The translations under genes were made by a program, and so were the position numbers. Of a DNA stretch of 64,000 nucleotides, positions 43,260-52,760 are shown one piece after another; positions within the stretch are counted from its first letter, which is position 1; each line of letters starts with the position of its first letter. The notes under the pieces were generated by a model, which worked only from the letters and a program-made list of their open reading frames with translations, was not told the DNA's origin and did not search any database. The DNA is from Bradyrhizobium macuxiense (GTDB lineage: Bacteria; Pseudomonadota; Alphaproteobacteria; Rhizobiales; Xanthobacteraceae). Location: the NCBI RefSeq assembly GCF_007993935.1, contig NZ_VITY01000002.1, positions 682,001-746,000 of the forward strand, in the 5' to 3' direction.

Positions 43260-44294
43260 ATGACGACCTCTCTCGAATTCGGGCTCGATACGTTCGGCGA
43301 CGTCACCAAGGACGCCGCCGGCGCGCCGCTGCCCCACGCCCAGGTGATCCGCAACGTCGTCGACGAGGCGGTGCTGGCCGATCAGCTCGGGATCGATTTC
43401 ATCGGGCTCGGCGAGCATCACCGGGCCGACTTTGCGATCTCCAGCCCCGAGACCGTGCTGGCGGCAATCGCTGCACGCACCCAGAACATCCGCCTCGGCT
43501 CCGCGGTGACCGTGCTGAGCTCGGACGATCCGATCCGGGTGTTCCAGCGCTTCGCGACGGTGGACGCGGTCTCGAACGGCCGCGCCGAGGTGATCCTCGG
43601 CCGCGGCTCGTTCACCGAGTCGTTCCCGCTGTTCGGCTTCGACCTCAGGCAATACAACGAGCTGTTCGAGGAGAAGCTCGACCTGTTCGCCGAGCTCCTG
43701 AAGCAAGAGCCGGTGACCTGGGAGGGCAAGCTGCGGCCGCCGCTCAAGGGCCAGTCGGTCTATCCGCCGGTCGAGCACGGCCGGCTGAAGACCTGGATCG
43801 GCGTCGGCGGCAGCCCCGAATCGGTGGTGCGGGCAGCGCATTACGACCTGCCGCTGATGCTCGCCATCATCGGCGGCGATCCCAAGCGCTTTGCGCCCTA
43901 TGTCGATTTGCACCAACGCGCCTACCAGCAGTTCGGCCGGACGCCGCAGCCGATCGGCGTGCATTCGCCGGGCTACGTCGCTGAGACCGACGCGCAAGCC
44001 CGCGAAGAGCTGTGGCCGGACTACAAGGTCATGCGCGACCGGATCGGCAAGGAGCGCGGCTGGCCGCCGATGAGCCGCGACGAGTTCGTCGCCGAGGCCG
44101 AGCACGGCTCGCTCTATGTCGGCGCGCCGGAAACCGTCGCCCGCAAGATCGCGGCGACCGTGAAGGCGCTCGGCACCGCGCGCTTCCAGCTGAAATATTC
44201 GGCCGGCCCGCTGCCGCATGAGAAGCTGATGAAGAGCATCGAGCTCTACGGCACCAAGGTGGTGCCGATGGTGCGCGACATGCTCGCCGCCTGA
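43260..44294 (+). CDS. LLM-class flavin-dependent oxidoreductase
   Basis: 344-residue luciferase-like monooxygenase; the ATG at 43260 gives MTTSLEFGLDTFGDV. Typical blocks: LGIDFIGLGEHHRADFAISSPETVLAAIAARTQNIRLGSAVTVLSSDDPIRVFQRFATVDAVSNGRAEVILGRGS-type sequence (given here in outline), the RLKTWIGVGGSPESVVRAA segment and a C-terminal GAPETVARKI. It uses reduced flavin. Its end is followed by the terminator that belongs to the decayed porin. Confidence 0.9.
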   Translation: MTTSLEFGLDTFGDVTKDAAGAPLPHAQVIRNVVDEAVLADQLGIDFIGLGEHHRADFAISSPETVLAAIAARTQNIRLGSAVTVLSSDDPIRVFQRFATVDAVSNGRAEVILGRGSFTESFPLFGFDLRQYNELFEEKLDLFAELLKQEPVTWEGKLRPPLKGQSVYPPVEHGRLKTWIGVGGSPESVVRAAHYDLPLMLAIIGGDPKRFAPYVDLHQRAYQQFGRTPQPIGVHSPGYVAETDAQAREELWPDYKVMRDRIGKERGWPPMSRDEFVAEAEHGSLYVGAPETVARKIAATVKALGTARFQLKYSAGPLPHEKLMKSIELYGTKVVPMVRDMLAA

Positions 44295-44310
44295 CGCACG
44301 CGAGCGGTCC

Positions 44311-44347
44311 GTACAAAGCAAAACCCCCGGCGTTTTGGCGCCGGGGG
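44311..44347 (-). terminator. Intrinsic terminator of the decayed porin gene
   Basis: CCCCCGGCG (44324-44332) and CGCCGGGGG (44339-44347) pair perfectly with a 6-base loop. On the minus strand it is followed by TTTTGCTTTG. The same sequence with small changes lies after the intact porin (46641-46677). Confidence 0.85.
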
Positions 44348-44377
44348 CTCTGTTAGATCTCAGTCAGATCAACCGGA

Positions 44378-44600
44378 TCACCAGTTGCGCTGGACTTTGA
44401 GCATCATGGTCACCGTGTTCTGATCCTTGAGCTCGTACAGGGCAAGCGGCTTGCCGACTGCTGCGCCGCTGTTGGGAAGACGGTGCCGCCGTAGATGGTG
44501 TTGGCGCCAGCCGAACCACTGAGGTCCTGCATGTTGCAGCACGTCGCAAGCGGATTGCTCCGGTTGACCTCATATTGCGTTTGCACGAGATTGTTGCTGG
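44378..44600 (-). pseudogene. Decayed porin 3' remnant
   Basis: Minus strand: the segment ending at TGA (44380-44378) reads ...GKPLALYELKDQNTVTMM and LKVQRNW, nearly the same as the end of the intact porin at 46702 (KPAALYELKDQNTVTLL, LRAQRNW). Just upstream in another frame is QDLSGSAGANTIYGGTV, matching QDLAGSAGANTVYGGTG from the middle of the intact gene. So an internal piece has been lost, joining two porin segments out of frame. The next 60-70 bases are barely recognisable. Only about 14% of a porin gene is left, with a stop-coupled terminator. Confidence 0.85.
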
Positions 44601-44662
44601 ACGGCCGGAAACGGCCGCGCTAGCGCCCATGATAATCTCTCGTATCCTCCAGAAGCTTTCCC

Positions 44663-45490
44663 GTGAGTGGCAATCAGAACAATTTCCTCGCTCGGGCGCT
44701 GCAACAAGGCGCATCCGCGTTGCGGGCGCGGCAGTTTGCTCAGGCAGAGCAGATCGCGACAAGCATCCTGAAATCAAACCGCAAGGACAGACACGCGGCG
44801 CTCCTCCTGGCGCACGCCCTGATGGGGCAGAAGCGGGAAGTCGAGGCGATTGCACCGCTCGAGCGGGTTGCGCGCCGCGGCGACGATGGCGAGGTCGAGA
44901 CCTTGCTTGGCGCATTGTTGTGCGGTGCGGGGCGGGCCACGGACGGCTTGGCACAGCTTCGGCGCACGGTTGCACGCCGCCCGCCATATCTCCCTTCATT
45001 TCAGGAACTCGCCGGGCAGCTTGCCAAGGCCGGTCAATACGACGAGGCGATCAGCACGGTCGAAGCCGGCCTCGCGCTTGCCCCGGGCAGCATCGATCTG
45101 AAGCTCGATCTCGGGCGGCTGTTGCATGACACCAGTGACTTCGCGCGGGCTGCGAGCGTCCTGACAGCCGCGCGCGATGCTGCGCCGGGACGCCTCGACG
45201 TTCTCAATCAACTCGGGCGGGTCCTGGTCCTTCATGGCGACTACGCCGCGGCCGCGGATGCGTTCCGCCGCGTGCTCGCCCAGTACCCCGATGATCGCTC
45301 GACCCGCGCCTACCTCGCCACATCCTTGTTCGAACAAGGAGAGCGCGACGCTGCCGAGGCGGCGCTACGCTCCATCATTCGTGGTCAGCCCCAGCTATTG
45401 GGGCGTGCGGCATTCGTCATGGCCGCGGCATCTCATGGTCGCTTCTTTTTCTCCCAACGGGACGTTGCAAAATTCCTCGGTGGGAAGTGA
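44663..45490 (+). CDS. Tetratricopeptide-repeat protein
   Basis: 275 residues with at least five TPR-like helical pairs, for example ALRARQFAQAEQIATSILKSN, QLAKAGQYDEAISTVEAGLALAPGS, RVLVLHGDYAAAADAFRRVLAQYPDD and LFEQGERDAAEAAL. The C-terminus (SHGRFFFSQRDVAKFLGGK) is not a repeat. It begins with GTG; ribosome site is weak. No signal peptide is visible. It lies between the porin remnant and a convergent gene of unknown function. TPR proteins are scaffolds; partner unknown. Confidence 0.8.
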   Translation: MSGNQNNFLARALQQGASALRARQFAQAEQIATSILKSNRKDRHAALLLAHALMGQKREVEAIAPLERVARRGDDGEVETLLGALLCGAGRATDGLAQLRRTVARRPPYLPSFQELAGQLAKAGQYDEAISTVEAGLALAPGSIDLKLDLGRLLHDTSDFARAASVLTAARDAAPGRLDVLNQLGRVLVLHGDYAAAADAFRRVLAQYPDDRSTRAYLATSLFEQGERDAAEAALRSIIRGQPQLLGRAAFVMAAASHGRFFFSQRDVAKFLGGK

Positions 45491-45523
45491 GGCCGGGCGC
45501 ATTGGACGAAATCTCGTCGAGTC

Positions 45524-46234
45524 TCACGCCCTGAAGTTTCTCCGGTAGAGGTTGGGCTGCCGTCTCAGCTCACTCCGGAATTGGCCGACGCGCTTGGCTT
45601 CTTCCGCGGTGAAGGAGGATGTGTGCGCAGTCCAGTCGTCTCGTTTGACCGGAATGCATTGCGCGACGGGAGTTCCCTTGGGGAGGACACCTCTGAAACT
45701 CCTGTCGTGCCAGTATGCCGGGAAGTGCACCCAATTGTCGGTATAGAGGTCGGAATTGACTAGGCCGCTGAGGGTGGTGAACGGCAGGTCGAAGCGATTG
45801 ACCGGATGCGTGAAGTAAACCGCGTAGCCTTCGGGCGCTTCGACGGTCCACAGATTGTGGAATTTGAGAAAGAAGCGGCCCTCTTCAAACAGCGGCGTGC
45901 CGACGACCTGACCCGGGTCGTGAAATCCGATCGGCGAACGCGGGAATTCGGGCGAGCCTCCCGGCGGCAGCTCGTGGTCCCAGGTGATTTCGCCGTCCTC
46001 GACCTTGATGTCGCAGATCAGTGGCAGCAGGAACCCGCAGGTCATCGCGTCCACGAATGGCGGGCAGCGCTTGATGGTGTCCTCTTCGCGCAGGTCGATC
46101 GAAGAGAACGCCGTCGCCGGCATCGCCTTGAGCCAGCCGGGCACGCCCTGGGCCGCCGGAATGGGCCGCGGTATCAGCCTCTCAAGCTCCGCCGGGCAGC
46201 GGAAATTGAGCGTCAGCTTGTTGGTGGTGGACAT
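45524..46234 (-). CDS. Conserved hypothetical protein, unknown family
   Basis: 236 residues from ATG 46234 (GGAGCGCCC before it; an in-frame ATG at 46288 is less well placed). The sequence is soluble, rich in Trp, Pro and aromatic residues: LIPRPIPAAQGVPGWLKAMP, CPPFVDAMTCGFLLPLICDI, HNLWTVEAPEGYAVYFTHPVN and IPVKRDDWTAHTSSF. The alternation of proline turns and short strands suggests a beta-rich, perhaps cupin-like fold. I do not recognise a named function. It runs convergent to the TPR gene with 33 bases between. Confidence 0.7.
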   Translation of the reverse strand: MSTTNKLTLNFRCPAELERLIPRPIPAAQGVPGWLKAMPATAFSSIDLREEDTIKRCPPFVDAMTCGFLLPLICDIKVEDGEITWDHELPPGGSPEFPRSPIGFHDPGQVVGTPLFEEGRFFLKFHNLWTVEAPEGYAVYFTHPVNRFDLPFTTLSGLVNSDLYTDNWVHFPAYWHDRSFRGVLPKGTPVAQCIPVKRDDWTAHTSSFTAEEAKRVGQFRSELRRQPNLYRRNFRA

Positions 46235-46330
46235 TGGGCGCTCCGATTTCCTGACGGCATTTTCGAACCCTGCGATTCCCTTTTGCATAACCCTTCGTCG
46301 AGATAGACGGATCAGCTGAACTCTCTCGGC

Positions 46331-46543
46331 TTAGAGGTCAGGTTTCGCAGGATGATAGGTGAACGGGTCTGCCGCCCATCCTCGGCCATGTCGCTCCAGC
46401 CATCCCATCGCCACCAACTTTCGGCACGTCGGATTGACGCGCTGTATGGAGGCTCCCTCCCCGAAGATGTGCTCAGCAAGTTGGCGCTCTGTGAGACCTG
46501 GCTGCTCGCGGATTATACGAACTATTTGTTGGGCTACCGTCAT
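46331..46543 (-). CDS. Mini winged-helix protein
   Basis: 70 residues with one winged-helix DNA-binding-like unit: IVRIIREQPGLTERQLAEHIF (helices 1-2), RVNPTCRKLVAMGWLERHGRGW (recognition helix and wing). No other domain. Such short proteins are common in rhizobia and are often near small repeats. It may regulate something nearby, but no operator is evident. Confidence 0.65.
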   Translation of the reverse strand: MTVAQQIVRIIREQPGLTERQLAEHIFGEGASIQRVNPTCRKLVAMGWLERHGRGWAADPFTYHPAKPDL

Positions 46544-46640
46544 GACTCGCCAAACGTCCGCCGTGGACTGGTCTGCGTCAATGACCCAATTATGACGTCG
46601 CGCGAAAGAAAATGGCCAGCGAGCGAGTCACCGCCGGGCA

Positions 46641-46677
46641 AAGCAAAACCCCCGGCATTTCCACCGGGGGCTCTGTT
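46641..46677 (-). terminator. Intrinsic terminator of the intact porin gene
   Basis: CCCCCGG (46649-46655) and CCGGGGG (46664-46670) form a stem with an 8-base loop; on the minus strand TTTTGCTTTG follows. It lies 25 bases past the porin stop. Apart from the loop and inner pairs it is the same as the terminator at 44311-44347. Confidence 0.88.
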
Positions 46678-46701
46678 AGATGGCTATCAGATCAACCGGT
46701 A

Positions 46702-48252
46702 TTACCAGTTGCGCTGAGCGCGGAGCAGCAGGGTCACAGTATTCTGGTCCTTGAGCTCGTAGAGAGCGGCAGGCTTGCCGATCGCAGCGCTGGGCGCCGA
46801 CACCGTACCAGCGTACTTCTGATCCAGATGGGTGTAGGTCAGGTCTGCCGTGAAGGTCAGGTTCTTGACCGGAGTCCACTGGGTCTGGGTACCAATCTGC
46901 GCGATATTGTAGTCGGGGTTGCAGGTGGTGATCGCGCCGCCCAGAGCATTGAGGGTGGTACGAACCGAGCCGCCGACGCCGCCGACGCCGCAGAGCAGGG
47001 TCTTAGCCGTATCGTTGTAGGTGATACCGGCATAAGCACCGTAGATCGAGGTGTTCCAGTAGGGATTCCAGTTGTGCACGTATGCACCGCGGAAGCCCCA
47101 GGTCGTGACCAGCTGCTGCCCAGTGTTCACGCCACCGATAGCACCGAACACGCTGTCAGGCGCAACGCCGATACCAACGCTCTGGTACGCGCCCGGCAGA
47201 CCGGTTCCACCATAAACGGTGTTCGCACCAGCCGAACCAGCGAGGTCCTGGATGTTGTAGCGCGTCGCACCATTGGTGTAGACGCCCTGCACGTTGATGG
47301 TGTCGCCAGGTCCGGTCGGAATGTTCTTGATCGACAGAGCCAGCTGACCGGCCCAGCCCCACTTGTCGTCCGGATGACCGGTCAACTCGGTGCCGCCGTA
47401 GTAGGCCGCGTGGTTGTCATGCGCCGCGAACGACGCCTGGAACAGACCCCAAGCCTGGTCGACGCGCAGCATCGCGACGAGGTCCGGAGCAATCGTGCCA
47501 GCGTAATCGCTGGTGCCGTAAGCGCCACCCGCGAGGATGTTGTTCACGCCAGCCTGGTAGTAGGCAGTCTGGTCCTGAGCCGACAGAGACAGCGACACGC
47601 CGTTGCCGAACTGAGCAGTGTAGGTGAACTGGTTCACGCCAGTGATGGTACCGCCGCCGCCGACGAGACCGTCGAAGTTGTTGCCCGGATAGTTGGCCCA
47701 CGGAGCCGAGAACTGCGAGACCGCCTTACCCATGGTGAAGCCGGCGAACTGGATGAAGGCGTAGTAGACACCAACCGTACCGCCCGCAACCGCACCGGAG
47801 TTCGCGTTGTTCGGAGCCTGAACCGCGCCGATCGGGGAGTAAACGGTCGCGCCGTTGCCCTGGCCAGCGTAGGTGTCCGACGTCCAGGAGAACGTCGCAT
47901 CGAAGAAGGTGCGGACCACGCCGTATTCGGTCGCGGTGCGCGTATCGATGTTCAGGTCTTCACGAGAACGCCAGGTGTAGCCGTTGGTGAAACGGTTGTT
48001 CGCACCGCCCGCGCCCGAGGTGTTGCCGGTGTGATCCGAGTTCGAGTTCACAACGACGTCAGCGCGCAGATAGCCGCCCAGCTTGATACAGGTGTCGGTG
48101 CCCGGGATGTAGTAGAAGCCGGGACCATACAGGGAGCAGATCTTCACGTACTCGACCGCTTTGGCCTTGACGGGAAGATCGGCCGCCTGAGCTCCGCCGA
48201 CCGCGACGAGAGCCGCCGCCGAGCCGAGGATAAGGCTCTTAACCATCTTCAT
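46702..48252 (-). CDS. Outer-membrane porin (Porin_2 family)
   Basis: 516-residue beta-barrel porin. GGAGGTTTAAC precedes the ATG. Signal peptide MKMVKSLILGSAAALVAVGG, cut after AQA, giving ADLPVKAKAVEYVKICSLYGPGFYYIPG, the typical start of Bradyrhizobium porins, with two cysteines (CSLYG... and TDTCIKLGGYLRADV). The protein ends in QRNW, the aromatic C-terminus needed by the BAM insertion machinery. It lets small hydrophilic solutes cross the outer membrane and is likely abundant. A long open frame on the opposite strand (46612-48408) is only its shadow. Confidence 0.93.
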   Translation of the reverse strand: MKMVKSLILGSAAALVAVGGAQAADLPVKAKAVEYVKICSLYGPGFYYIPGTDTCIKLGGYLRADVVVNSNSDHTGNTSGAGGANNRFTNGYTWRSREDLNIDTRTATEYGVVRTFFDATFSWTSDTYAGQGNGATVYSPIGAVQAPNNANSGAVAGGTVGVYYAFIQFAGFTMGKAVSQFSAPWANYPGNNFDGLVGGGGTITGVNQFTYTAQFGNGVSLSLSAQDQTAYYQAGVNNILAGGAYGTSDYAGTIAPDLVAMLRVDQAWGLFQASFAAHDNHAAYYGGTELTGHPDDKWGWAGQLALSIKNIPTGPGDTINVQGVYTNGATRYNIQDLAGSAGANTVYGGTGLPGAYQSVGIGVAPDSVFGAIGGVNTGQQLVTTWGFRGAYVHNWNPYWNTSIYGAYAGITYNDTAKTLLCGVGGVGGSVRTTLNALGGAITTCNPDYNIAQIGTQTQWTPVKNLTFTADLTYTHLDQKYAGTVSAPSAAIGKPAALYELKDQNTVTLLLRAQRNW

Positions 48253-49072
48253 GTTAAACCTCCAAGTTGCTCTATCTCAGGGAAGGTTCCGGATCCGCCG
48301 GGTAAACACCCTCAGGTTGGTTCCCTTTGTCCCTTAAATCCCCGCTTAGTCGCTTCGCGCCTTCGGACACACCCGCATGAACGCGAGGGACTTAAGCGAA
48401 CCACCTAGAACGGGACGACCTCGGGATGCCCCCCTCCGTCGCAGTTCCATATGAGACAGAAGGCCCCCGATCACGCAACAAAAGACCGCTCGCCTTGGCG
48501 GGAGTTGCGGCTGTTTTCGGGCAAATGTTGCACAAATATCACGGGCATTTGAACTGCGGCAAATCGACAAGTCATTGAAATATAAATAGAATATTTGAGA
48601 TACCGCTAGCGGGCACAAGTTTGGGCAACACCGGGCGGAACGGTGTGCAAAACGCGTAGTCCTACGGAGAAAGCGAAAATCGGAGCCCGCTTTGGCGGCA
48701 CTGATTCCGGCTCCGGGCACGATATTTCGGCCCAAAAATACCGGTATCTGAACGACATAGCCCGCCCCAGATACCGTCGAGTCGAGCCTGGAAGGGGGCT
48801 TTCCGATGGCTCGGAGCGGGCCGAAGGACGGCGGATAGAGCGCTTCATGTCTGCAGTACCGACACTACATGTCACGGCGATGTCAGCGCACCGGATCAGT
48901 CGATTTGTTCTCCGCAGCAGCTGCGCGATGGAATATCTCCACTGCGCGCGTGACGCAGTCACACGGCGCGATGCAGTCGCAAGACTGGCGTCTGACGAGA
49001 GCTGGTAAGCGCCGTGAAGCAACGGGGCGTGTGACGCGGCCCACGAAGGCGTTGCCGAGAGTGACGCCGCAC
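48253..49072. other. Gene-free region upstream of the porin
   Basis: About 820 bases with no gene I can support. The part nearest the porin (48480-48600) becomes AT-rich (for example GAAATATAAATAGAATATTTGAG around 48576) and probably contains the porin promoter and a long 5' leader. The rest has open frames on both strands but with implausible composition. A regulatory RNA could lie here, but I cannot show one. Confidence 0.5.
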
Positions 49073-52000
49073 TCACTCGTCCAGAATATCCAGCAGGTCG
49101 TTGATCCGCTCGAAAGGCGGCTCCTGTGTTCTGTCTGAGTAAAAGACGCGATCGCCGTCGCGTTGGAGCGATCGTGCTCTGGATTTCGGCAGCCTGCCCG
49201 GGAGGAACGTCGCTGCGACGGCCTCCGGCCCGACATCGAGCCTCACGATGCCGCGCCGCTTGCAATCGATCCTGAGCCTTGCCGCCGCGAAGAAATCCCG
49301 CCCCGCCGGCGGCAGCCTGCCGAAACGGCGCGAGGTCTCTTCCTCCAGATCTTCCAGATCGTCTTCATTCCGGCACCTGGCGACGCGGCCGTAAATTTCT
49401 AGGCGCATCGATTCCGACTGCACGTAACTCCGTGGCAGGAGATCCGCGAGCGGAAGGTTGAGGTCGGGCACCCACAGATCGGCGGACCGATCGTTGGTTT
49501 TTTCCGAAGCCTGCTTCAGAAGGTGGCTATAGAGCACCGGTCCGAACACCTGCACGTGGCCGGATTGCCGCTCGGACAACAGGTCTCCGGCACCTCTGAG
49601 GTCCAGATCACGCTCGCTGATCGCAAAGCCGGCGCCCGGTCTGCTGAACTCCTCCAGAACGGCCAATCGCTTGCCGGATTGCTCCGAGCTCGTTTCGGTC
49701 AGCATGTACGCGAAGGCGCGCGTTCCACCGCGTCCAACCCGTCCCCTCAACTGGTGAAGCTGTGCCAGACCAAACTTTTCCGGCCAGCAGACCACGATGG
49801 TGTTCGCCCGCGGAATATCGAGACCGCTTTCCACGATGTTGGTCGCCAACAGGACGTCGGCCTCGCCTTCGACGAAGCTCATCATGCGATCGTCAAGTTC
49901 ATCGGCGGGCAGCTTGCCATGCAGGCAAACGATGCGGAGCTCCGGGGCGACCGCCTGCACCCGCGCCAGCAGCGGATCGAGATCCTGGATGCGCGGACAG
50001 ATCAGGAAGCTCTGCCCATGGCGTCGCTGCTCGCGCAGCAATGCCGCGGCAATCGCAGCGTCCGAAAGCGGAGCGATCTTGGTCACGACCGGGAGCCGAT
50101 GCACCGGCGGGGATGCGATCACGCTGAGATCCCTGAATCCCGCAAGACCTGCCGCAAGCGTGCGCGGGATCGGCGTGGCGCTCATCCAGAGCGTATGGAC
50201 ACCCTTCGCCAGACCCGAGAGCTTGGCCTTCTCCGCTGCCCCGAAGTGCTGCTCCTCGTCGACGATGACCAGGCTCAGCCTGGCGAATTTGACGTCCTTC
50301 GATGCGATCGCCTGCGTGCCGACCACGACCTTCATCTTGCCGCTTCGCAGGCTCTCCTTCGTCTCCCGCATTTCCTGCGCCGATGTCGCGCGCGACAGGC
50401 TTCCCACCTCGATGCCAAGCGGCGCAAACCGCTTGCGAAACGTCGCGACGTGCTGCCTTGCCAGAACGGTGGTCGGCACAACGATGGCAACCTGTTTGCC
50501 CGACAGCGCAACGGCCGCCGCCGCGCGCAAGGCGACCTCGGTCTTGCCAAATCCGACATCGCCGCAGACGACGCGGTCCATCGGATGACCCGACGCGAGA
50601 TCGTCGAGCACGTCCCGGATCGCCTTGGCCTGGTCGACCGTCGTGAAATACGGAAAGCGCGCGACGAACCGCTCATATGCGGGACCCGGAGCGACCAGCC
50701 TGGGCGCGCGCCGGCGCCGCCGCTGCGCGATATGTTTGGCAAGCGCCTTGGCGGCGGTCTGGATTTCCTGCTCCGCCTTGGTCCGTCGCGCCCACCATGT
50801 GCTGCCATCGGCCCGGTCCAATGTCAGCCTGCCGAGCTCGGCCGCATAGGGCCAGATCAGCGCAAGGTCGGCGGGTGGAACCAGGACGGCATCGTCGCCG
50901 GCGAATGCCAGCCTGATCATCTCGCGGGACGATCCCTTCCCCATGTCGAAGGTCTGCAGGCCATCGAGCACGGCGAGGCCGCGCTGCAGATGAACGACGA
51001 CCGCGCCGCGCTCCGGCACGTCGGGATGATCGAACGCCGCACTCCAGGCTCTGGCCATCGGCTGCGGATGATGGGCCCGGCTGCCGAGCACATCGGTCGC
51101 CGTCACCACGACAAGCGGCTTGCGGCCTGAATCGATGAAGCCGGTGTCGAAGTCTGCCAACAGCGCGGCTTCGCCACCCCGCCCCTTCGCCGCCTCGCTC
51201 CAGTCGGTGAAGCGCTCCGCCTTGATCCCGCCCATTCGCTCCATCGCGCGCAGGTCGTCTTCCACTGCTGCAACGAGCAGCAGCCGCGATCCGGCGCGCT
51301 CGGTGTCGGCGATGAACGCGCGGAGCGCTTTGCGCGACGAGGCGACCTTCGAGAAATCAGGCGTCGGGGTGAACGCCGCCTTGCGCGGCAGCACGCTCAT
51401 GCGCTTGGTCAGCCGCTTCCAGTCAGCGGGCGCAAAATACTCGCGCTCGGTCTCGCGGCGGCCGGCCGCCTCCTTGATCGTGCTCAGCCAGCTGTCGGCG
51501 TGAGCAGACACGCCGGCGTCCGCGATCCAGCGCGCGCGGTCGCAATAGTCCGGCAGCGCCGCGCGCTGCGCCCTTTTGCCTCCCAGCGCGATCCGCTCGG
51601 ACATCGGATCGATCAGCAGTTCCTGCGTGTCGAAGACGACATCGTGTTCGTCGGGATCGACGCCTGCGATCCTGCGGATCACGCCGCCGGAATGCTCGAT
51701 TCTGAACGGCCCAAGGGCGCCGGCCGGAAACACTTCGAACGTCATGCCGTGGAACAGAACGCTTCCCGGATAATCCGCCTCTTCGTCGAGATCGTATCCG
51801 AGAGCCTCCAGGCGATCCTTGAGATCCTGCTCGGAATAGCGCGCCCCGACCTTCAAGCTGATGCTGAGGCGGCTCCAACTCGCGGGCAGCGGCAACCGCT
51901 CCATGACCGCCTCGGCCGTCGACACCAGGAAGACGGGCTTCTTGCTCTTCGCCAGACGCCGCAACACCGAACTGCGCCTGCCGGCGATCTCGCGCGACGG

Positions 52001-52273
52001 CTCCAGCCCGTCAAACGGCAAGGTATTCAGCCGCGGGAACACCAGCACCTCGAGCGAAGGATCGAGCGAATGCAGCACGCTGCCGAGGCGCTCGGCCCTG
52101 TTCTCGCTCTCCGCAAGGAAGACGATGCCGTCGCGGCCGGACTGCTTCCATTGCTCGAGGAGATGCAGCGCCAACATGCCGAGGGGCGAGGAAGATGAGA
52201 TCCCGGAACGCGCCAATCCCTTGCTGCTCTTCTTCGCGCCAGCAGCAGCGCGAGTCTTCTTAGTCTTCGCCAC
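49073..52273 (-). CDS. Mfd-like DEAD/DEAH helicase (paralogue of transcription-repair coupling factor)
   Basis: 1066 residues. It has the Mfd domain order but is clearly diverged. UvrB-like N-terminal module (FPRLNTLPFDGLEPSREIAGRR), a short RNA-polymerase-interaction-like module (VVVHLQRGLAVLDGLQTF), then the RecG-like motor: Walker A CGDVGFGKTEVALRAA, DEEQ box VIVDEEQHFG, LWMSATPIPRTLA, TNIVESGLDIPRANTI, QLHQLRGRVGRGG, and the C-terminal DLDLRGAGDLLSERQSG. The N-terminus starts with a basic Lys/Ala tail. The usual RID sequence (HGVGRYxG) is degenerate, so it may not bind RNA polymerase normally. It is probably an extra copy besides the housekeeping Mfd. Confidence 0.85.
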   Translation of the reverse strand: MAKTKKTRAAAGAKKSSKGLARSGISSSSPLGMLALHLLEQWKQSGRDGIVFLAESENRAERLGSVLHSLDPSLEVLVFPRLNTLPFDGLEPSREIAGRRSSVLRRLAKSKKPVFLVSTAEAVMERLPLPASWSRLSISLKVGARYSEQDLKDRLEALGYDLDEEADYPGSVLFHGMTFEVFPAGALGPFRIEHSGGVIRRIAGVDPDEHDVVFDTQELLIDPMSERIALGGKRAQRAALPDYCDRARWIADAGVSAHADSWLSTIKEAAGRRETEREYFAPADWKRLTKRMSVLPRKAAFTPTPDFSKVASSRKALRAFIADTERAGSRLLLVAAVEDDLRAMERMGGIKAERFTDWSEAAKGRGGEAALLADFDTGFIDSGRKPLVVVTATDVLGSRAHHPQPMARAWSAAFDHPDVPERGAVVVHLQRGLAVLDGLQTFDMGKGSSREMIRLAFAGDDAVLVPPADLALIWPYAAELGRLTLDRADGSTWWARRTKAEQEIQTAAKALAKHIAQRRRRRAPRLVAPGPAYERFVARFPYFTTVDQAKAIRDVLDDLASGHPMDRVVCGDVGFGKTEVALRAAAAVALSGKQVAIVVPTTVLARQHVATFRKRFAPLGIEVGSLSRATSAQEMRETKESLRSGKMKVVVGTQAIASKDVKFARLSLVIVDEEQHFGAAEKAKLSGLAKGVHTLWMSATPIPRTLAAGLAGFRDLSVIASPPVHRLPVVTKIAPLSDAAIAAALLREQRRHGQSFLICPRIQDLDPLLARVQAVAPELRIVCLHGKLPADELDDRMMSFVEGEADVLLATNIVESGLDIPRANTIVVCWPEKFGLAQLHQLRGRVGRGGTRAFAYMLTETSSEQSGKRLAVLEEFSRPGAGFAISERDLDLRGAGDLLSERQSGHVQVFGPVLYSHLLKQASEKTNDRSADLWVPDLNLPLADLLPRSYVQSESMRLEIYGRVARCRNEDDLEDLEEETSRRFGRLPPAGRDFFAAARLRIDCKRRGIVRLDVGPEAVAATFLPGRLPKSRARSLQRDGDRVFYSDRTQEPPFERINDLLDILDE

Positions 52274-52467
52274 GTCAAATCCATCGTTATTTCGTGAGAG
52301 CGATCACCCGTTGAGGTGGGTCTCGGGGCGACTCAGGGCTTAGCGGCCACCGGCATGGAAACCAAAGCGGCACGGATTTCTAGATCGAAGGCCGATTCCG
52401 CCCCGAAATGCCCGCGCGGGCAATCGGGAACAGTCGATTCTTCTATCAAAATCAATGGCTTGCGTGC

Positions 52468-52542
52468 TGGCTGGGGCGGGAGGGATCGAACCTCCGAATG
52501 GCGGAATCAAAATCCGCTGCCTTACCGCTTGGCTACGCCCCA
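52468..52542 (-). tRNA. tRNA-Gln (anticodon TTG)
   Basis: 75 bases on the minus strand starting TGGGGCGTAGCC and ending GCCCCAGCCA, with the CCA encoded. Acceptor stem TGGGGCG pairs with CGCCCCA. Anticodon stem GCGGA/TCCGC with loop TTTTGAT gives anticodon TTG (Gln). The T arm has GGAGG-TTCGATC-CCTCC. No intron. Confidence 0.95.
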
Positions 52543-52760
52543 ACGCGCCGATTGAAGGCCACGCCGGTCTATAGGGTGAGTCCCGCCATTTCAACAGGGC
52601 GGCGATCGAAAAGACACGAAAGCCGAGGGATGACGACGGGCACTCCCATTATAGAGCGCCGCCGCGGTGGCCGAAACAGACTGCGCGATGTCCGTTCGGA
52701 CAGTTGAGAGCCCGCCGGTTTCATGGGATGACAATTTCCAAACGCCTCGGGAGTAACGCC

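Noticed and set aside
46612..48408. 598-codon open frame on the plus strand over the porin
   Set aside because: It lies antisense to a porin with signal peptide, terminator and correct C-terminus; low-complexity Val/Arg/Gly content shows it is a shadow frame.
48643..49008. 121-codon open frame in the gap upstream of the porin
   Set aside because: No ribosome site, no recognisable motif, unlikely amino-acid composition, and an equally long frame on the opposite strand.
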